From positions 168,922,927 through 168,986,926 of the forward strand of contig CM042691.1 in the NCBI GenBank assembly GCA_023614405.1: a DNA stretch of 64,000 bases, in the 5' to 3' direction. The stretch's first letter is position 1. Every line of letters begins with the position of its first letter. This document shows positions 1 through 12,089 of the stretch, piece by piece. Both the position numbers and the translations under genes were made by a program. The notes below the pieces were generated by a model. That model saw nothing but the letters and a program-made list of their open reading frames with translations, was not told where the DNA came from and searched no databases. The DNA is from Avena insularis. Its lineage: Eukaryota > Streptophyta > Magnoliopsida > Poales > Poaceae.

Positions 1-675
1 ATGCATAGACTAAAGTTATAAGCACATGTTAACTTATGTGGATAAGGTGATCTAACAATGGATTCCTAGATTTCTTTGTCTGGGAAAATGACATGTTTGT
101 TTAGCTAAGATAACTCAATGATTATTTTGGGTGCTGAAACACTCTAATAGCTATTGTGTATCAGACTGTCACTGTGGTGCCTCCATTTTGGAGTGTGCAT
201 AGTGACAGATCCTGTTTGCATGACCTGCTGTGAGCTTGATTGACTAAAACTTGATAAGATCATATACATGGCCTATGATGCAAAGGTGAGGTCAAACTCT
301 TAATAAGAACAGATACTAAAGTGTGGCTACTAGATTCTCTAGGATGAACTTGCATAGCATTACTATGCAAATTGAGAGAAATCTCTCCTTCTAATCCTCC
401 TAGACAATCTTTAGTTGCAGGTTAGCTGGATTTGGATAAATTTGTAACAAAGCCACTATTATATTTGAACCTGATGGTGCAAACTATGAAAACAGATGCT
501 ATATGATCTGGTGGTACTTTCATTTACCTTGCTGCCTGATGTAAATAATAATTTCTGGATTTGGTTGGATCATACCAATGTATTTGATCTAATGTTGATG
601 ATCTGATTCAATTACTGCTTCATGTTCCTGTCCTTCTCCACCTAGCTGCTATACTTCACTTGTTCTTGATCTACT

Positions 676-1144
676 TGATGAGGGAATACCAATCGGGGTA
701 TACCCTTGAAGCGGAGTCGCCAGCTGGATCAAGCCGATTGAAGCCAAGCCTGGAGCGGGTCGACTCGCCCAATACGGCGACTGGCGCATACTGGACCTAG
801 ACGAGTGGCGACGACTAGAGGCCTAAGACGGCGACTTCAATACAAAGCCCACCAAATACTTGTAAACCCTAACTTTCTGTATATATAAAGCCACCAGGGG
901 CACCCCCACAGGGTATGCTTTCCCACATCTCATATCAGATCTAGTCTCCCCACCGCCTATGGCGGCTCCCTTGTAAACCAATCTATGAACATATACTGGA
1001 TTGTCAGAAGGACGTAGCGATCCTCCACTGAGGGGACGTGAACCTGGGTACATCGTGTGCCAATCTCGCTCCCGAATTTTCCTACGTCGCCTTGATCCCT
1101 CTACATAAGCTACCCAGTAGCATCTGCCGTGCAATACCACGACA
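676..1144 (+). repeat. TE-A 5' LTR
   Basis: TG...CA ends, 469 bp. A TATA box TATATAAA lies at 892-899, about 215 bp into the LTR, so transcription would start near 920. The 3' LTR copy of this box is damaged. Confidence 0.93.
892..899 (+). promoter_or_regulatory. TATA box of the TE-A 5' LTR
   Basis: TATATAAA in the LTR, at a position like that of the TATA boxes in the TE-F and TE-G LTRs. The equivalent place in the 3' LTR (about 4260-4270) reads CATATCTAAAG and has lost the consensus. Confidence 0.7.
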
Positions 1145-1146
1145 GT

Positions 1147-1164
1147 TGGCGCCCATCGTGGAGC
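1147..1164 (+). other. TE-A primer binding site
   Basis: TGGCGCCCATCGTGGAGC begins two bases after the 5' LTR. It matches the TE-G primer site TGGCGCCCACCGTGGGGC at 16 of 18 positions. The priming tRNA was not identified. Confidence 0.8.
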
Positions 1165-4040
1165 TAGCGATGCTTGGAGGGTGATAATCCGGACGGGATC
1201 CCTCACTATCAACAGGATCATCCGCGTCAGCATGTGGATTTCTTCATCAATATCAAGCGGCGGCTGATTTTTCTCCACCAGGCGTGCCATGTGCTGATCG
1301 GTTTGGTTTAGCCGCCGGGCACATACACGCGGACATCTCGATCTGTAGGCGCCTGAGATCGTGAGAGTACACTAATTGGTCCCATATATCTAGTTTTTAT
1401 TTCAATCTATTTTATCTATTGATTATTCTATTTAGATTTAACCCGTGCATGTGAATTTCTTGTACGCATGGAGAGTGGACAATTAATTCGATGGAGACCA
1501 TCTATTGTGCTAGATGAAACCATCCGGTTGCCGTACCCTGAATAATGGCGGACCTGCCATTGCTGACAAGCCTAAAATCATGAAGGCTTGGCTTACGACT
1601 ACGGCAAATTGATTTCCGATGAATCGATCCTCTATAAACCGATATTTGTTGTCATTTATTCAGCATCTAATCCATGTTTTCTTGATATGTTGTTACGTGT
1701 GCATTAAAGACAATGAAGAAGTCGTTTCGGACGGGCAAAAATCTGGTCGATTCCATCCACATGTCTACTCATTCGCCGCAACTCTTTCCACACGTCGACT
1801 CGGTCTCACCAGATACAAGACGGCGATCGCGGGCAACCCTACACGGCTACACGGAATCAATTTCCGATAAGTCAATCGTGATCCCCTTACTTGACTATTT
1901 AATTATTATATTTGATCAAATTTGCACATACGTTGCATGTACAAATCGTTTTGGAAATTAATCCATGAGGGCAGAATTTGGTCGGATAGTTTTTAAGGCT
2001 ACATCCGCCGCCAGCTGACGATTAAGCTGAAGCGGTGATATATTATATCCACGGCTATATCGGAGTTTGTTTTACACGCCATCGCGATTCGGCCCCTACA
2101 TCCGCGACTCCGCTCGCTACGACTTGTCGGTCGCCAGGCTCGGGGACTCGCCATGCTCCAAAACTCACCTAAATGTGAACACGCTTAAACGCGGACTTGC
2201 TAGGCTCGGGGACTCGCCCGTTGCGGATTCGCCTACCGCGTCGACATCGGCATAAGTGCGACCTCCGTCCGCCACGTCGACCTTGTGTCCGCCGCGTTGA
2301 CTTCGCCATAGCGCGACCTCTGTCCGCCGAGTTGACCCCATGTCCGCCGCGTCGACTTCGCCATAGCACGACCTCCGTCCGCCGCGTCGACTCCATGTCC
2401 TCCGTGTCGTCTTTGTTAAAACGCAACCATACTTCCGCCGTGTCGACTCCTTGTCCGCCGCGTCGATTTTTTCCGGCTAAACACCGTGCGAACCTGTACG
2501 CTACGACAAATGCGTACGCCGCGCCTCTAAGGGACCTTCATCGTCCGAGTCGCCAGAGAGGGTCGCTTGCCACGCTGCATGGACTCACCACTGGGCATCT
2601 CTTGCCCTCGGGAAAAATCAATTCGCCTTTGTCAACCTTTGAAAGAGCGACTCGCAATGACCAAGTAGTGCGGCCGAGGACTCGCGATCCGAGCCTCGGT
2701 TCGTCCACGAAAAACGCTAACCGAGAGCCATGATTGGAGTCGCCTTGCTCGACTGGCCTTCCGGGCCAATACAAATGGCAGTGCTACACAAACAGCACCA
2801 TGTCCTCCTCAACCTTAGATAGCGCGACTCGTACGGCCAAGTACTGCGGACGAGGACTCACAAACCGAGCCTCGGATCGTCCAGGAAGAATGCTAAGCCG
2901 AGAGCCATCTTTGGGGTCGCCATGCGACTGCCCTCCCGGGCCAAGACGAGAGACTCGCTAACAAAAACAGCGCAATCAACATAATCGCGGACTCGCAATC
3001 ATCGCGGACTCTTCATGCTCGGGGAGTCCACGCTCTCCAGACAGCGTCACTCGTCGGTCGCCCGACCCCGCCACTCGCCGCGCTCGGGGAGTCGGCGCGC
3101 TACAGACATCGCCACTCGCCGGTCGCCCGAACTCGCCACTCACCGCGCTCGGGGACTCGGCACGCTCCAGATAGCGTCGCTCGCCGGTCGCCCGACCTCG
3201 CCACTCGCCGCGATCGGGGACTCGACGCGCTCCAGACATCGTCACTCGTCGGTCACCCGACCTCGCCACTCGCCATGATTGTCAACAACCTCTACAAGCC
3301 AACTTGAGCCTCGGGGACTACTCCTAGGCATACTGCGTGTGCGCATGGTTCCACGACCGCGGCTCAACACGCTCGGGGACTCATCACTGCGGACTCGCCC
3401 TCGTGTGCTAAACATGCTCAGGGACTCGCCACCGCGGACTCGCCCTCGTGTACTCAAAGCGCTCGGGGACTCGCCCTCGCGTACTCAAAACGCTTTGGGA
3501 CTCGTCACTGCGGACTCACCCTCGCGTACTCTCCATGCTCGGGGACTCTCCTTGGCCGCAGACTCTTCATGTTCGGCGCCTCGCCCATCACCGACTCGTT
3601 AAGATACCGGCTACACGCCGCACGTCATCGCCACCGCGGACTCGCCCTCGCGTACTCAACATGCTCGGGGACTCGCCACCGCATACTTGCCCTCGCGTAC
3701 TCAACACGCTTGGGAACTCGGCAGGCTACAGACAGCTCCACTCGCCGGTCGCCTAACCTCGCCACTCGGCGCGCTCGGGGACTCGACACTTGTCGGTCGC
3801 TCGACCTCGCCACTCGCCGCGCTTTGGGACTCGGCAGGCTCCACGTCCGGGGCCTCGCCACAACTGGTGGCTTCACCAACACCCTGCGTCTTTCGCCAAT
3901 TGGTCATCACCGACTGGCTCACGCCGACCGCCTCCTGCTTCACGGTTCTTTTCTCTATTCAGGAGCTCATCGCCGATTCGCCACGACTCATCGTCAAGAC
4001 TCTCTGCGCCCTGCCTCAATCCCGCGTCGAATCGACAACG
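1165..4040 (+). other. TE-A non-coding interior
   Basis: No gag, protease, reverse transcriptase or integrase motif is visible in any frame; the open frames present are short and low-complexity. The left third (1165-2130) is unique-looking sequence. From about 2130 to the polypurine tract the DNA is built from repeats of GGGACTCG-type phrases. A segment at 2650-2760 is recognisably related to the post-integrase region of TE-G. Confidence 0.75.
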
Positions 4041-4052
4041 CGCTCGGGGACT
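2139..4052 (+). repeat. Dispersed array of polypurine-tract-like motif CTCGGGGACT in TE-A
   Basis: Exact copies of CTCGGGGACT start at 2139, 2205, 3148, 3310, 3372, 3462, 3538, 3664, 3773 and 4043. One-base variants lie near 3018, 3081, 3214 and 3418. The last exact copy is the functional polypurine tract at the 3' LTR border. Spacing is irregular, from about 60 to 950 bp. Confidence 0.85.
2255..2475 (+). repeat. Imperfect tandem repeat in TE-A
   Basis: About four imperfect copies of a GC-rich unit of roughly 50-60 bp, built around GTCCGCCGCGTCGACTYC and CGCCATAGCRCGACCTC. The array gives long but low-complexity open frames on both strands, which I do not call genes. Confidence 0.7.
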
Positions 4053-4054
4053 AC
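4041..4054 (+). other. TE-A polypurine tract
   Basis: CGCTCGGGGACTAC ends immediately before the TG of the 3' LTR, the expected place for plus-strand priming. The core is shared with TE-G (52116-52128). Confidence 0.8.
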
Positions 4055-4523
4055 TGATGAGGGAATACCAATCGGGGTATACCCTTGAAGCGGAGTCGCC
4101 ATCTGGATCAAGCTGATTGAAGCCAAGCCTGGAGCGGGCCGACTCGCCCAATACGGTGACTGACGCATACTGGACCTAGACGAGTGGCGACGACTAGAGG
4201 CCCAAGACGGCGACTTCAATACAAAGCCCACCAAATACTTGTAAACCCTAACTGGCTGCATATCTAAAGCCACCAGGGGCACCCCCACGGGGTATGCTTT
4301 CCCACATCTCATATCAGATCTAGTCTCCCCACCGCCTACGGTGGCTCTCTTGTAAACCAATCTATGAACATATACTGGATTGACAGTAGGACCTAGCGAT
4401 CCTCCACCGAGGGGACGTGAACCTGGGTACATCGTGTGCCAATCTCGCTCCCGAATTTTCCTACGTCGCCTTAGTCCCTCTACATAAGCTACCCAGTAGC
4501 ATCTTCCATGCAATACCACGACA
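4055..4523 (+). repeat. TE-A 3' LTR
   Basis: 469 bp, TG...CA, same length as the 5' copy. It is followed directly by the target duplication CTACT at 4524-4528. Confidence 0.93.
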
Positions 4524-6133
4524 CTACTCCTGATGCAACTGTGGCCTTGCCTTCTTCTCCTAAGACTGATTCTTGGATGGATCCAAGGAGCAACCAGAGT
4601 TGGTTGATGGTGCTGGTCTAGATTGGTGATCTTGTGGTTTGTTCTACTGGAATTCTAGCAAGTGATGATGCTGTTTCTTGTTGTGTTCTTGAGGCAGAGA
4701 AGTATGGATATGTGAAGAGGATAGGACTTTGGCGTGTGTAACCAGTGATGGTGGCTGTGCTTTCCTTTTTCTAGTTCTGGTGCTGTCTTGCTGTGTCGAT
4801 AGCACACATTCTGTATGCAATGACTGTGCTGCTTACTTGGTTGCTGTGATGTGTGGATAAGATCAAGTGAATGCCTGATATTTCCTGGTCTTATAATGTA
4901 GCTTTACTTATTTCATCTTGATGGATACAACAGTCATTTGGTCCAGTTAAATGGGCTTTTTCCCCTAATCAAATATTTGTGGCTTTAACATAGCAATTGA
5001 GCTATTGCCTAATTGCCATGTGACTTAAAGTACTTGGCAAAGATCAGATTAACTATGAATTTTCTTAGCTTATTAGTGCTAAGACAGATTACTTGTTGTT
5101 TTACTTTGATTTTATTTTATTAAACTTATCTAGGCTTAGGAGGGTGCCATAGCATGCTTATTGTTGTCTTCAATTGATGGATCCGATATGTATTGGTTTT
5201 CCTAGATTTTTACAGTTGCCTCTCATTACTCAAGTGTTTAGTTCCCAGATCCATATCCTAATTGTTGCCTAGATTTGGTGGTACCCTCCTAGGTTGTTAG
5301 TGGATTTGGTTGTTCTTACCAAAATCCCTAAGCTATTTTCATATATTTAATTGCCTCACTTATGGTGGGGCAAATATTTAAACATTGAAACAATGTTTCT
5401 TATCTATTGTTTATTTAACAGGAATGCAAATCAAGAAGAAGAAAAGAAGCTTAGTTAGATTTTATCTTTAATCTTGTTGTAATTTAATTTTATTCAAATG
5501 TGTAAAGATTTTGTATTATTATTGTGATTGTAATAAATGAACTATTTATTTATTTATTAATTCTTCCTTTGTAAATAAATGTTGTATTATTTGTTTTAAA
5601 TAATACAATTTACTTATTTCCCTTTTCTTTTACAATCCAATTGTAAAGACAATGTCATATATATTTTCTAGTAATAAGGAATTCTTTTACTTATTTCAGT
5701 ATTGTCTTTCCTTTTTCTACATATTTATTTCTTCATAATTTTCTTTTATTTATTTATTGTAAAGATCAATGTAATCCTATATGTATATATTTATATTAAT
5801 AAAGAATCCTTTTTATATCATTTCTGTAATCATTTTATTTCAAGTTAATAAATTTTTCCAATTCCTATTTGTGAATTTTATAAATTCATTTGAATTTCAT
5901 ATTTGAAATTCAAATACATGTTTGAACAAATTTTCCCCGAAACAAAGAATTCTACAAAGGTCATGTCGAAATCTATCGCACTTGCTCCGAAGTTTCTTCA
6001 GTACAAGAGAGATCCCGATCCCTCCATAGCTCTTTTAGTTTTGCGCAAAAATTTCCCGGATTTTCTTATGCATGAATGCAATGCACACACATGTGTTCTA
6101 TCGATTTCCAGGTGCTAATCCTGGGATGTTACA

Positions 6134-6150
6134 GACTCTCCCCTTAAAAT
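6134..6150 (-). other. TE-B polypurine tract
   Basis: On the minus strand the sequence reads TTTTAAGGGGAGAGTC and then the LTR start TGTAACATCC. It resembles the tract of TE-E (TTTTAAGGGGGAAAGGTC at 39970-39987). This fixes the orientation of TE-B. Confidence 0.8.
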
Positions 6151-6711
6151 AAACTTTGTCCTCGAAGTTTGCACTCTCTTATGTTTCGGAAGATAAGATT
6201 GACTTCTTCGGATCCTGGTGACTCTTTTAAATCCAGGATGAAGATAATTGTTGTATCTTCATTCAAGCTTTTCCTTGGATCCTCTTCTGATTTGAAATGA
6301 GATAACTACTAATCCCATTTGATATATGGACTTCTTTTGAATCTAACACTTTTGCCCTGATCAGATCCTCTTGAGTGTTTTCAGATTAGGACATCTATTC
6401 AAGAAGTGTCTAATTTTTTAGAAAGTATCCTTAAGGTAAGATTCTGGTTTATACTTTGGCCAAATATAGATTAACTCTAATATTAATATATTTATGGTAT
6501 ACTTAGTCCTTATGGCTTATTTTTTTAAGAATGTTTGGACTTTCTCCAAAACCTTACTCTGGATATCAACTCTCGATGTTTCATTATTCACTCTCCTCCT
6601 TGAGATTTTCTAATGGTCTTATGAGGAACAGATGGTACACCTACATACTTAGGAAATAGAGGTGCAAATCCTCTAACTCCTTAAGTGCATGTATAAGATA
6701 ACTTATATCAT

Positions 6712-8064
6712 TTAATAATTCCTTGACTTACCACTTTCTTTGTTGTGGTTGCCGCTGTTATTGACTTCATTTATAGTTTCATGCTTCCATTTTCCTGAAG
6801 ATGTACCTTCTTCACCTACACCCTCTTTTGATGGTAATTTGGGGGATGCTGTGTCTCCTCCCACTGATGTTCCATAATCCTCCTGATGATCCGGACAACA
6901 TGATTTCTTGTGTCCTAGGATTCCACACTTGCTACATTTCTCCCGAAATGCTCCTACATTACTTTCTCCATTTGGATTAAGATGAATATTTTGAGAAGAT
7001 GGTAACCCCATTATTGGTTCTATTACTCCTGCTGTCGATCCACAAGTTAACTGTGGTTTTAAGCAGTTCTTTTTCATATGTCCTGATTCTCCACATTGGT
7101 AACATACTATCTTAGGTTTTGGACACTCCTTCAAAACGTGGCCCCTAACTCCACAGTTGTGACATATCTTCTCTGTTTTTTATGTCACATGTGGATCCGG
7201 ATAATTCTTCATCATATGTCCTCGAACCTGACATGTTGTGGTCTATTTTTGAATTCTCCTTTTCTTTCCTTCAGGTGCATCTATCTCATCATCTCCTGAT
7301 ATATGTGCACTATCCACCAATTCCTGGAATTCCTTTGCACGCACAATCCTCAGTTGCATCTTCATAATTGCTTGTAGTCCTTTCATGAACTTCTTTTGTC
7401 GTTTCGCCTCCTTGTTTACTTTCTCACTAATGTACTTGGATAAATAGTTAAACTCGCGTACATGTTTCATGACTGGAAGGTTCCTTTTCTCTAAGGCTTC
7501 ATTATCCTTCCTTTTCCCATTGTTTCGATGAACAAATTCTTCTCGAAACTTCTTTTTAAACTCAGCCCAGGTATTGACACCTCCTTCGGGATCACCAACT
7601 TGGAATTCTCCCAACACGTGGCTACGGTTCCGGTCAATAGATAAGTTGCATAGCGCACCTTTTCTTCATCCTTACACCCCACACTTTTAAGCTTACTAGA
7701 TGTATCCATTAACCAATTCTCCGCCTCCATAGGTTCTTCAACCATGGAAAAACTCCAGGGTTTGGTTTCTAAGAATTCCACCAGTTTAACCCTTGGATGT
7801 AATTCCTTGAATTGCTTCTCTTGCCTAACCTTTAATGTCTCCTGATAAAACTGGTTTTGCCTCTCTGTTTCAACCTCTCTTCCTTCTTCCATACTCCTCA
7901 TATACTGAAGAACTTCTTCATTGGTGGTTAAATACGGCTTTTGATTTGATCCTTCCTTCCAAATTGCCTGGTTAGCCTCCTTTTGTTATATCGCCAACAT
8001 CTCATGAGCCTTCATCTTTCCAACATTAAAGTGATAATTCGCCTCTCCCTCACACGAACCCATT
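6712..8064 (-). pseudogene. gag: TE-B gag (capsid and zinc-knuckle nucleocapsid), broken
   Basis: Gag packages retroelement RNA into cytoplasmic virus-like particles. The minus-strand frame opens at ATG 8064-8062 (MGSCEGEANYHF), about 1.1 kb from the primer site. An in-frame TAA follows about 25 codons later and a frameshift lies near 7600. The capsid part (about 7900-7250) has the plant Retrotrans_gag pattern: KVRYATYLLTGTVATCWE, then WAEFKKKFREEFV. The C-terminal part (7134-6712) holds a CCHC knuckle, CYQCGESGHMKKNC, and a second degraded one, CSKCGILGHKKSCC, in which the spacing is off. The frame ends about 560 bp before the polypurine tract with no pol behind it. Both lesions suggest it is inactive. 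Confidence 0.8.
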
Positions 8065-9164
8065 TTCCCTTCTAGGCCTGTACATCAAGTAAGGACTCCA
8101 TGAAACATCATGCATATGCCCATAAAGTTCAAACTTCATGCACAGACCTAGTCACACAATAAAATCCAATAAAATCCAACAAAGCCAAATATTACCTCTA
8201 GCAAACATACATCAAAAGCCTGTAGAAACAGTACTTTGAGTAAAACATCTCTTGTACTTAGGCTTTGATGTTATACACTACAATTCTTAATACATATTAG
8301 TGTATGGACTTCTATCGTTATATACCTATTTGTACGACTCATAATGTTCTTTGTCTCCTAGATTACACCATTTGCCCATTTGCAACGGAACAACTTTTGG
8401 TAAAATTTGATCCAACTCTAACTGGTTATAACACAATTATCCTTGGAGTTATACTAAACATCATCCTCACATTTCTACCCTTGACTTATAATTTTAACTA
8501 CTCTAAGCATACTTATTATAACAATGAATAATTCTCAAGTTTTTAACCAGTTTCATAACCTATATAGATCTACTTGTACTACAAGAATACTGCCTTGTCA
8601 TTCATGCCACTATGTATTTGGCATATTCCATGGGGTTAGATAAGCATAACCCTATTTGTTACTCTTGATAAGATTCTATTCTTCATGGAATAGCTTTGAG
8701 TTAACTAAACATCAGTTACTATCCCTACAGTAAGATGTTGTTTAAGGTTTTGGGCATACTCCCCTGGTATTTACCACTAGTATAAGGATAATAACAAAGT
8801 TTTACTTCATTTCATGGCTTGTCTTAGTAAGATAGCACCATGATTAACTACTCCCTTATGAGGTACTCTGACTTGGTGATATACTACTCTAGTTTAGTTA
8901 TAGTATAGAATAGTCTAGTAGAAGATATATTGTCTACTTACGAAATACTGGTTAGGTACTTCCTACTACACATAGTAGATAGGTAAATATTCTATCAGGA
9001 AAATAACCCAAAAATTCCACTAAGGTGTGACAAGGTTATTCTCAAGTGAATATTCATCACTTGTATAAGGAAATATGGTGTAGATAAGATGGCTTCCTAT
9101 AGTCACTATCCAACCTACAGGTTCTACCCATTTACTAGGTTTCCAACCTAAGGTTAAAGCATAT
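8065..9164 (-). other. TE-B untranslated leader
   Basis: 1.1 kb between the primer site and the gag start. I see no coding sequence, repeat or splice signal that I can support here. Confidence 0.6.
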
Positions 9165-9176
9165 GCTCTGATACCA
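9165..9176 (-). other. TE-B primer binding site (initiator Met tRNA type)
   Basis: The plus strand reads GCTCTGATACCA, the reverse complement of the classic plant primer site TGGTATCAGAGC. Two bases separate it from the LTR end at 9179. Confidence 0.88.
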
Positions 9177-10061
9177 ATTGCGGTGACCCAACATACCACT
9201 ACATGATGTAGTACACTATAGTCGTTGACATAACACCAATGGAACTCCGTTCCATCCGCATTATATCCCTCAGAGTGGTACAACATCGCGGGTCCAAGAC
9301 ATTACTTTAAATTACGTATAACTTATTACAAAAGATCCAGAGAACTTCCTCGAACAGTGAGGAATATTATATAGAAAGAACCAGAAAGATCCACTCGGAG
9401 CTTATTTTAGAAGTACTGCTATTAGTATATGGATAAGGCTTGAAAGTACTACTATAGTATTGTTCTAGAGAAGTAGGTTTTAGATTCTAGGAGTTTTATT
9501 TATATTTTACGCTTCAGCTTATCTTTGATAGCTTACGATAAGGTCTTCGTCTCGTGATCTCCCTTAGATATCTTCAACACTTCAAGTAACTTATTTCCTG
9601 GGAACGCCATTGATTTCTCCGAGATCTAGCAAGGGTTAAGAAGATACGTTGAGTACGAGCGTACTCAGAAATTTCACTAAAGGGAAGTGTTTGATGCACT
9701 ATCTACAGCCACAGACCATAGGTCATAGGCAATGCAAGTTTTCGAAAACATTTCTTCAAAGGTTGCTTTTATTCTGAAAAGCTATGCCCGTCAGCCTTCA
9801 CAGGTTTACCAGAACTTTCATGGAGTTCCTTTCCTGCCACGTTCGTTGCTCCTTCCCGGAACAGGGAGTAACAAGTTATAGTTCTTACACTCTACAAAGG
9901 TGCGTTACTTTACCCATGAGAGATCTTAGCTTTGTTGCACATCCGGGCACGCATTCCCGTTCACACTTCCTTGGTATGAGGCCCAAACTAAGATCCAAGC
10001 CAATCACTGTCCTTCTCCACGACCCCGCATACACCACAATTGTTGTATGCCCAAACTCAAG

Positions 10062-10189
10062 GTAGACTTTTCCCCGTATAAAACGGCTATACCTTAGTTG
10101 GATACACACAAAAAGCATTAACACTAGAAATCTGTCTTTTGTAAGCCCAGATCCATGGTAGACTTTTCCCCGTATAAAACGGCTATACC
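10062..10189. repeat. Duplicated 31-bp motif in the TE-B LTR
   Basis: The phrase GTAGACTTTTCCCC followed by GTATAAAACGGCTATACC occurs at 10062-10093 and again at 10158-10189, 96 bp apart. Each copy contains a TATAAAA string inside GTATA...TATAC arms. Confidence 0.8.
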
Positions 10190-12089
10190 CATGATCTGCA
10201 ACTTACAAATGCCTAGAACAGTGTCCAATGCATGCGAAATTGAGTCGATCCAGCTGACTTCTCCGTCCCATTCCAAATATCATGGTTAACGCGTAATATA
10301 TGACGCAAGAATCATTGGCAACATTGGTTGTTAAGTCCTATATAATATGTTCCTTTACCACCGGAACTTTCATAGAAGGTTATTACCTCATGGTAAATAA
10401 CCTATAATCATATTATTATAAAAATAGTGTTTTCTGACCTTTTTCAAATGCAGGTGATGACAACATTGGATTTGTAAAATACTTTATAGAAAATAATAAA
10501 AGGACATGAGCAAGTGTGAACTTGCCTTTTGTGATTGCAAGATTATGCACTCACGGTCTTCGAGACGATATAAGATCCAATATCTGAAATCAGCATCATT
10601 GGTCCGTTAAGGACTAATGTTTAAAGAAGCAATATGTAGTTATGCATAAGTAATGCCATGCATTTTATAAAAATCCCAAAGTGAATCCCCAATACTTTGA
10701 GTGAAGTGAGTTTAGGTAATTCTTTTAAGAGTTGGTTTATCTTTAAATTTTACTTTATAAGTAATGACCTTTATAAAGGAGCTTAAGTGTTAACAATTCC
10801 AAATATACAAGTAAAGTATAATGTGATTTATGGTTAATTGTTATCTGGTGACTAGGATAAAAGTCCTTGGTTTGAGTTGTTAAGAGTTGAAGGAAATATC
10901 ATAGACTTGTTGTTTGAAGAGGCAAAAATAATAACATTTGAATACACTAGTATTTAGTTAAGGTTAATTAGTCTTGAGGGTTATTTAGGTTTTACATTAG
11001 GGTTTGTGATGGTTATGACTGATGTTAAGTTATCATATTTTAATTGATTTTACAAGTGACCAAAGTTAACTTTGAAAACATGAATAAACTTCAAATGAGA
11101 TGTTTATGATTGTTTAGACCAAAGTTAACTATAAAAATAGAGGTGAACCTTAAGATGTAGTGAGTTTTAGAACATCATCTAGTTTTAGGATTTTGACAAA
11201 TATAATTATGAATGATCCCTTTTAATTTAAGTGAAAGATGAATTTAATAACATGCAACTTATTAATGGGAGCATAATTAGATGATCTTATAAATTTATTA
11301 TAGTTTAGAGTCATTTTAAGAGTGATTAAGAGATGAATATTATTCACCATCTTATACATGAGGGATATATAATATTTATTTAAAATGAGTTTTATTGAAT
11401 TTAAGATTTAATAAGAGTATTTAAAAGTTAATAGTTATACTTAAGTTTTATTATGAATTATGATTATGGAATTAGACTTAATAATTAAATTTAAAGGATT
11501 TAGTGTTTTTACGAAGAAATGTGTTTTTTATTTTTTAGAAAATAATTTTAGAGAATTAACAAAGTGGTTATTTTATTTTAGTAAAATAAGTAAATGAGTT
11601 TTATTATGTAATGTTATTTAAATGTTTTTGAATAATATATATAGTATTTTTCTAGTAAAATATATTTATTCAAGATCTTAAAAATTAATTTTATTTATAT
11701 TTAATTATTACCTTTATTTTTATAAAATTCTTCAAAGAATTAAGTGACTTTAAATATTTGCTTTATATTTTATTTGTAAAACTCTAAGTTAGTAAATTTA
11801 TAAAATAGTAGAGTTATTTTTATTCATAATTTTAAATAAATATTTATGTGCTTTATATTTTTCTTATTTTACTCCGGATTTAATGATGTTAATATTTATG
11901 TGCTTTATATTTATTTTAAATAAATAAAAATATTTTTTTTATTAGATAGATCCTATTTTTATGGTAATTTTGACATATTAAATGTATTTTTATGATTTTT
12001 ATATAATTTTCTATAGCTAAAAATGTTTAGAGGTTATTTTGGTAATTTGTTTGTTTTACTTTTATTTCATTTCTTATCCTAATTAACTT

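Larger units (their letters stand above)
676..4523 (+). mobile_element. TE-A: complete non-autonomous Tat-like LTR retrotransposon (3848 bp)
   Basis: Two 469-bp direct LTRs (676-1144 and 4055-4523) begin TGATGAGGG and end CACGACA. They are flanked by the 5-bp duplication CTACT at 671-675 and 4524-4528. The empty site is visible in the other TE-B LTR near 13960. A primer site follows the 5' LTR and the polypurine tract CTCGGGGACTAC precedes the 3' LTR. The 2.9-kb interior has no gag or pol motif. LTR ends, primer site and polypurine tract resemble TE-G (40327-52617), and 2650-2760 resembles the TE-G segment just after integrase (about 47370-47480). It is therefore most likely a deletion derivative mobilised by a TE-G relative. 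By eye the LTRs differ at roughly two dozen sites. Confidence 0.92.
1..6133 (-). repeat. TE-B 3' LTR, interrupted by TE-A and truncated by the window
   Basis: On the minus strand the LTR starts TGTAACATCC at 6133, directly after a polypurine tract. Positions 1-675 plus 4529-6133 match 13287-15559 in order. The uninterrupted partner at 13955-13965 shows where TE-A entered. The segment is AT-rich near 5400-5900 and carries no coding sequence that I can support; the short open frames are chance. Confidence 0.85.

Noticed and set aside
2197..3756. Several long open frames on both strands in TE-A
   Set aside because: They come from GC-rich tandem repeats without stops, have arginine and serine-rich low-complexity products and no family motif.
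9020..9286. 88-codon minus-strand open frame
   Set aside because: It spans the LTR end, primer site and leader of TE-B, so it cannot be a normal gene.
10700..12080. Very AT-rich tract as a possible matrix attachment region or centromeric repeat
   Set aside because: No tandem unit or known motif was found; AT-rich stretches are normal in these LTRs.
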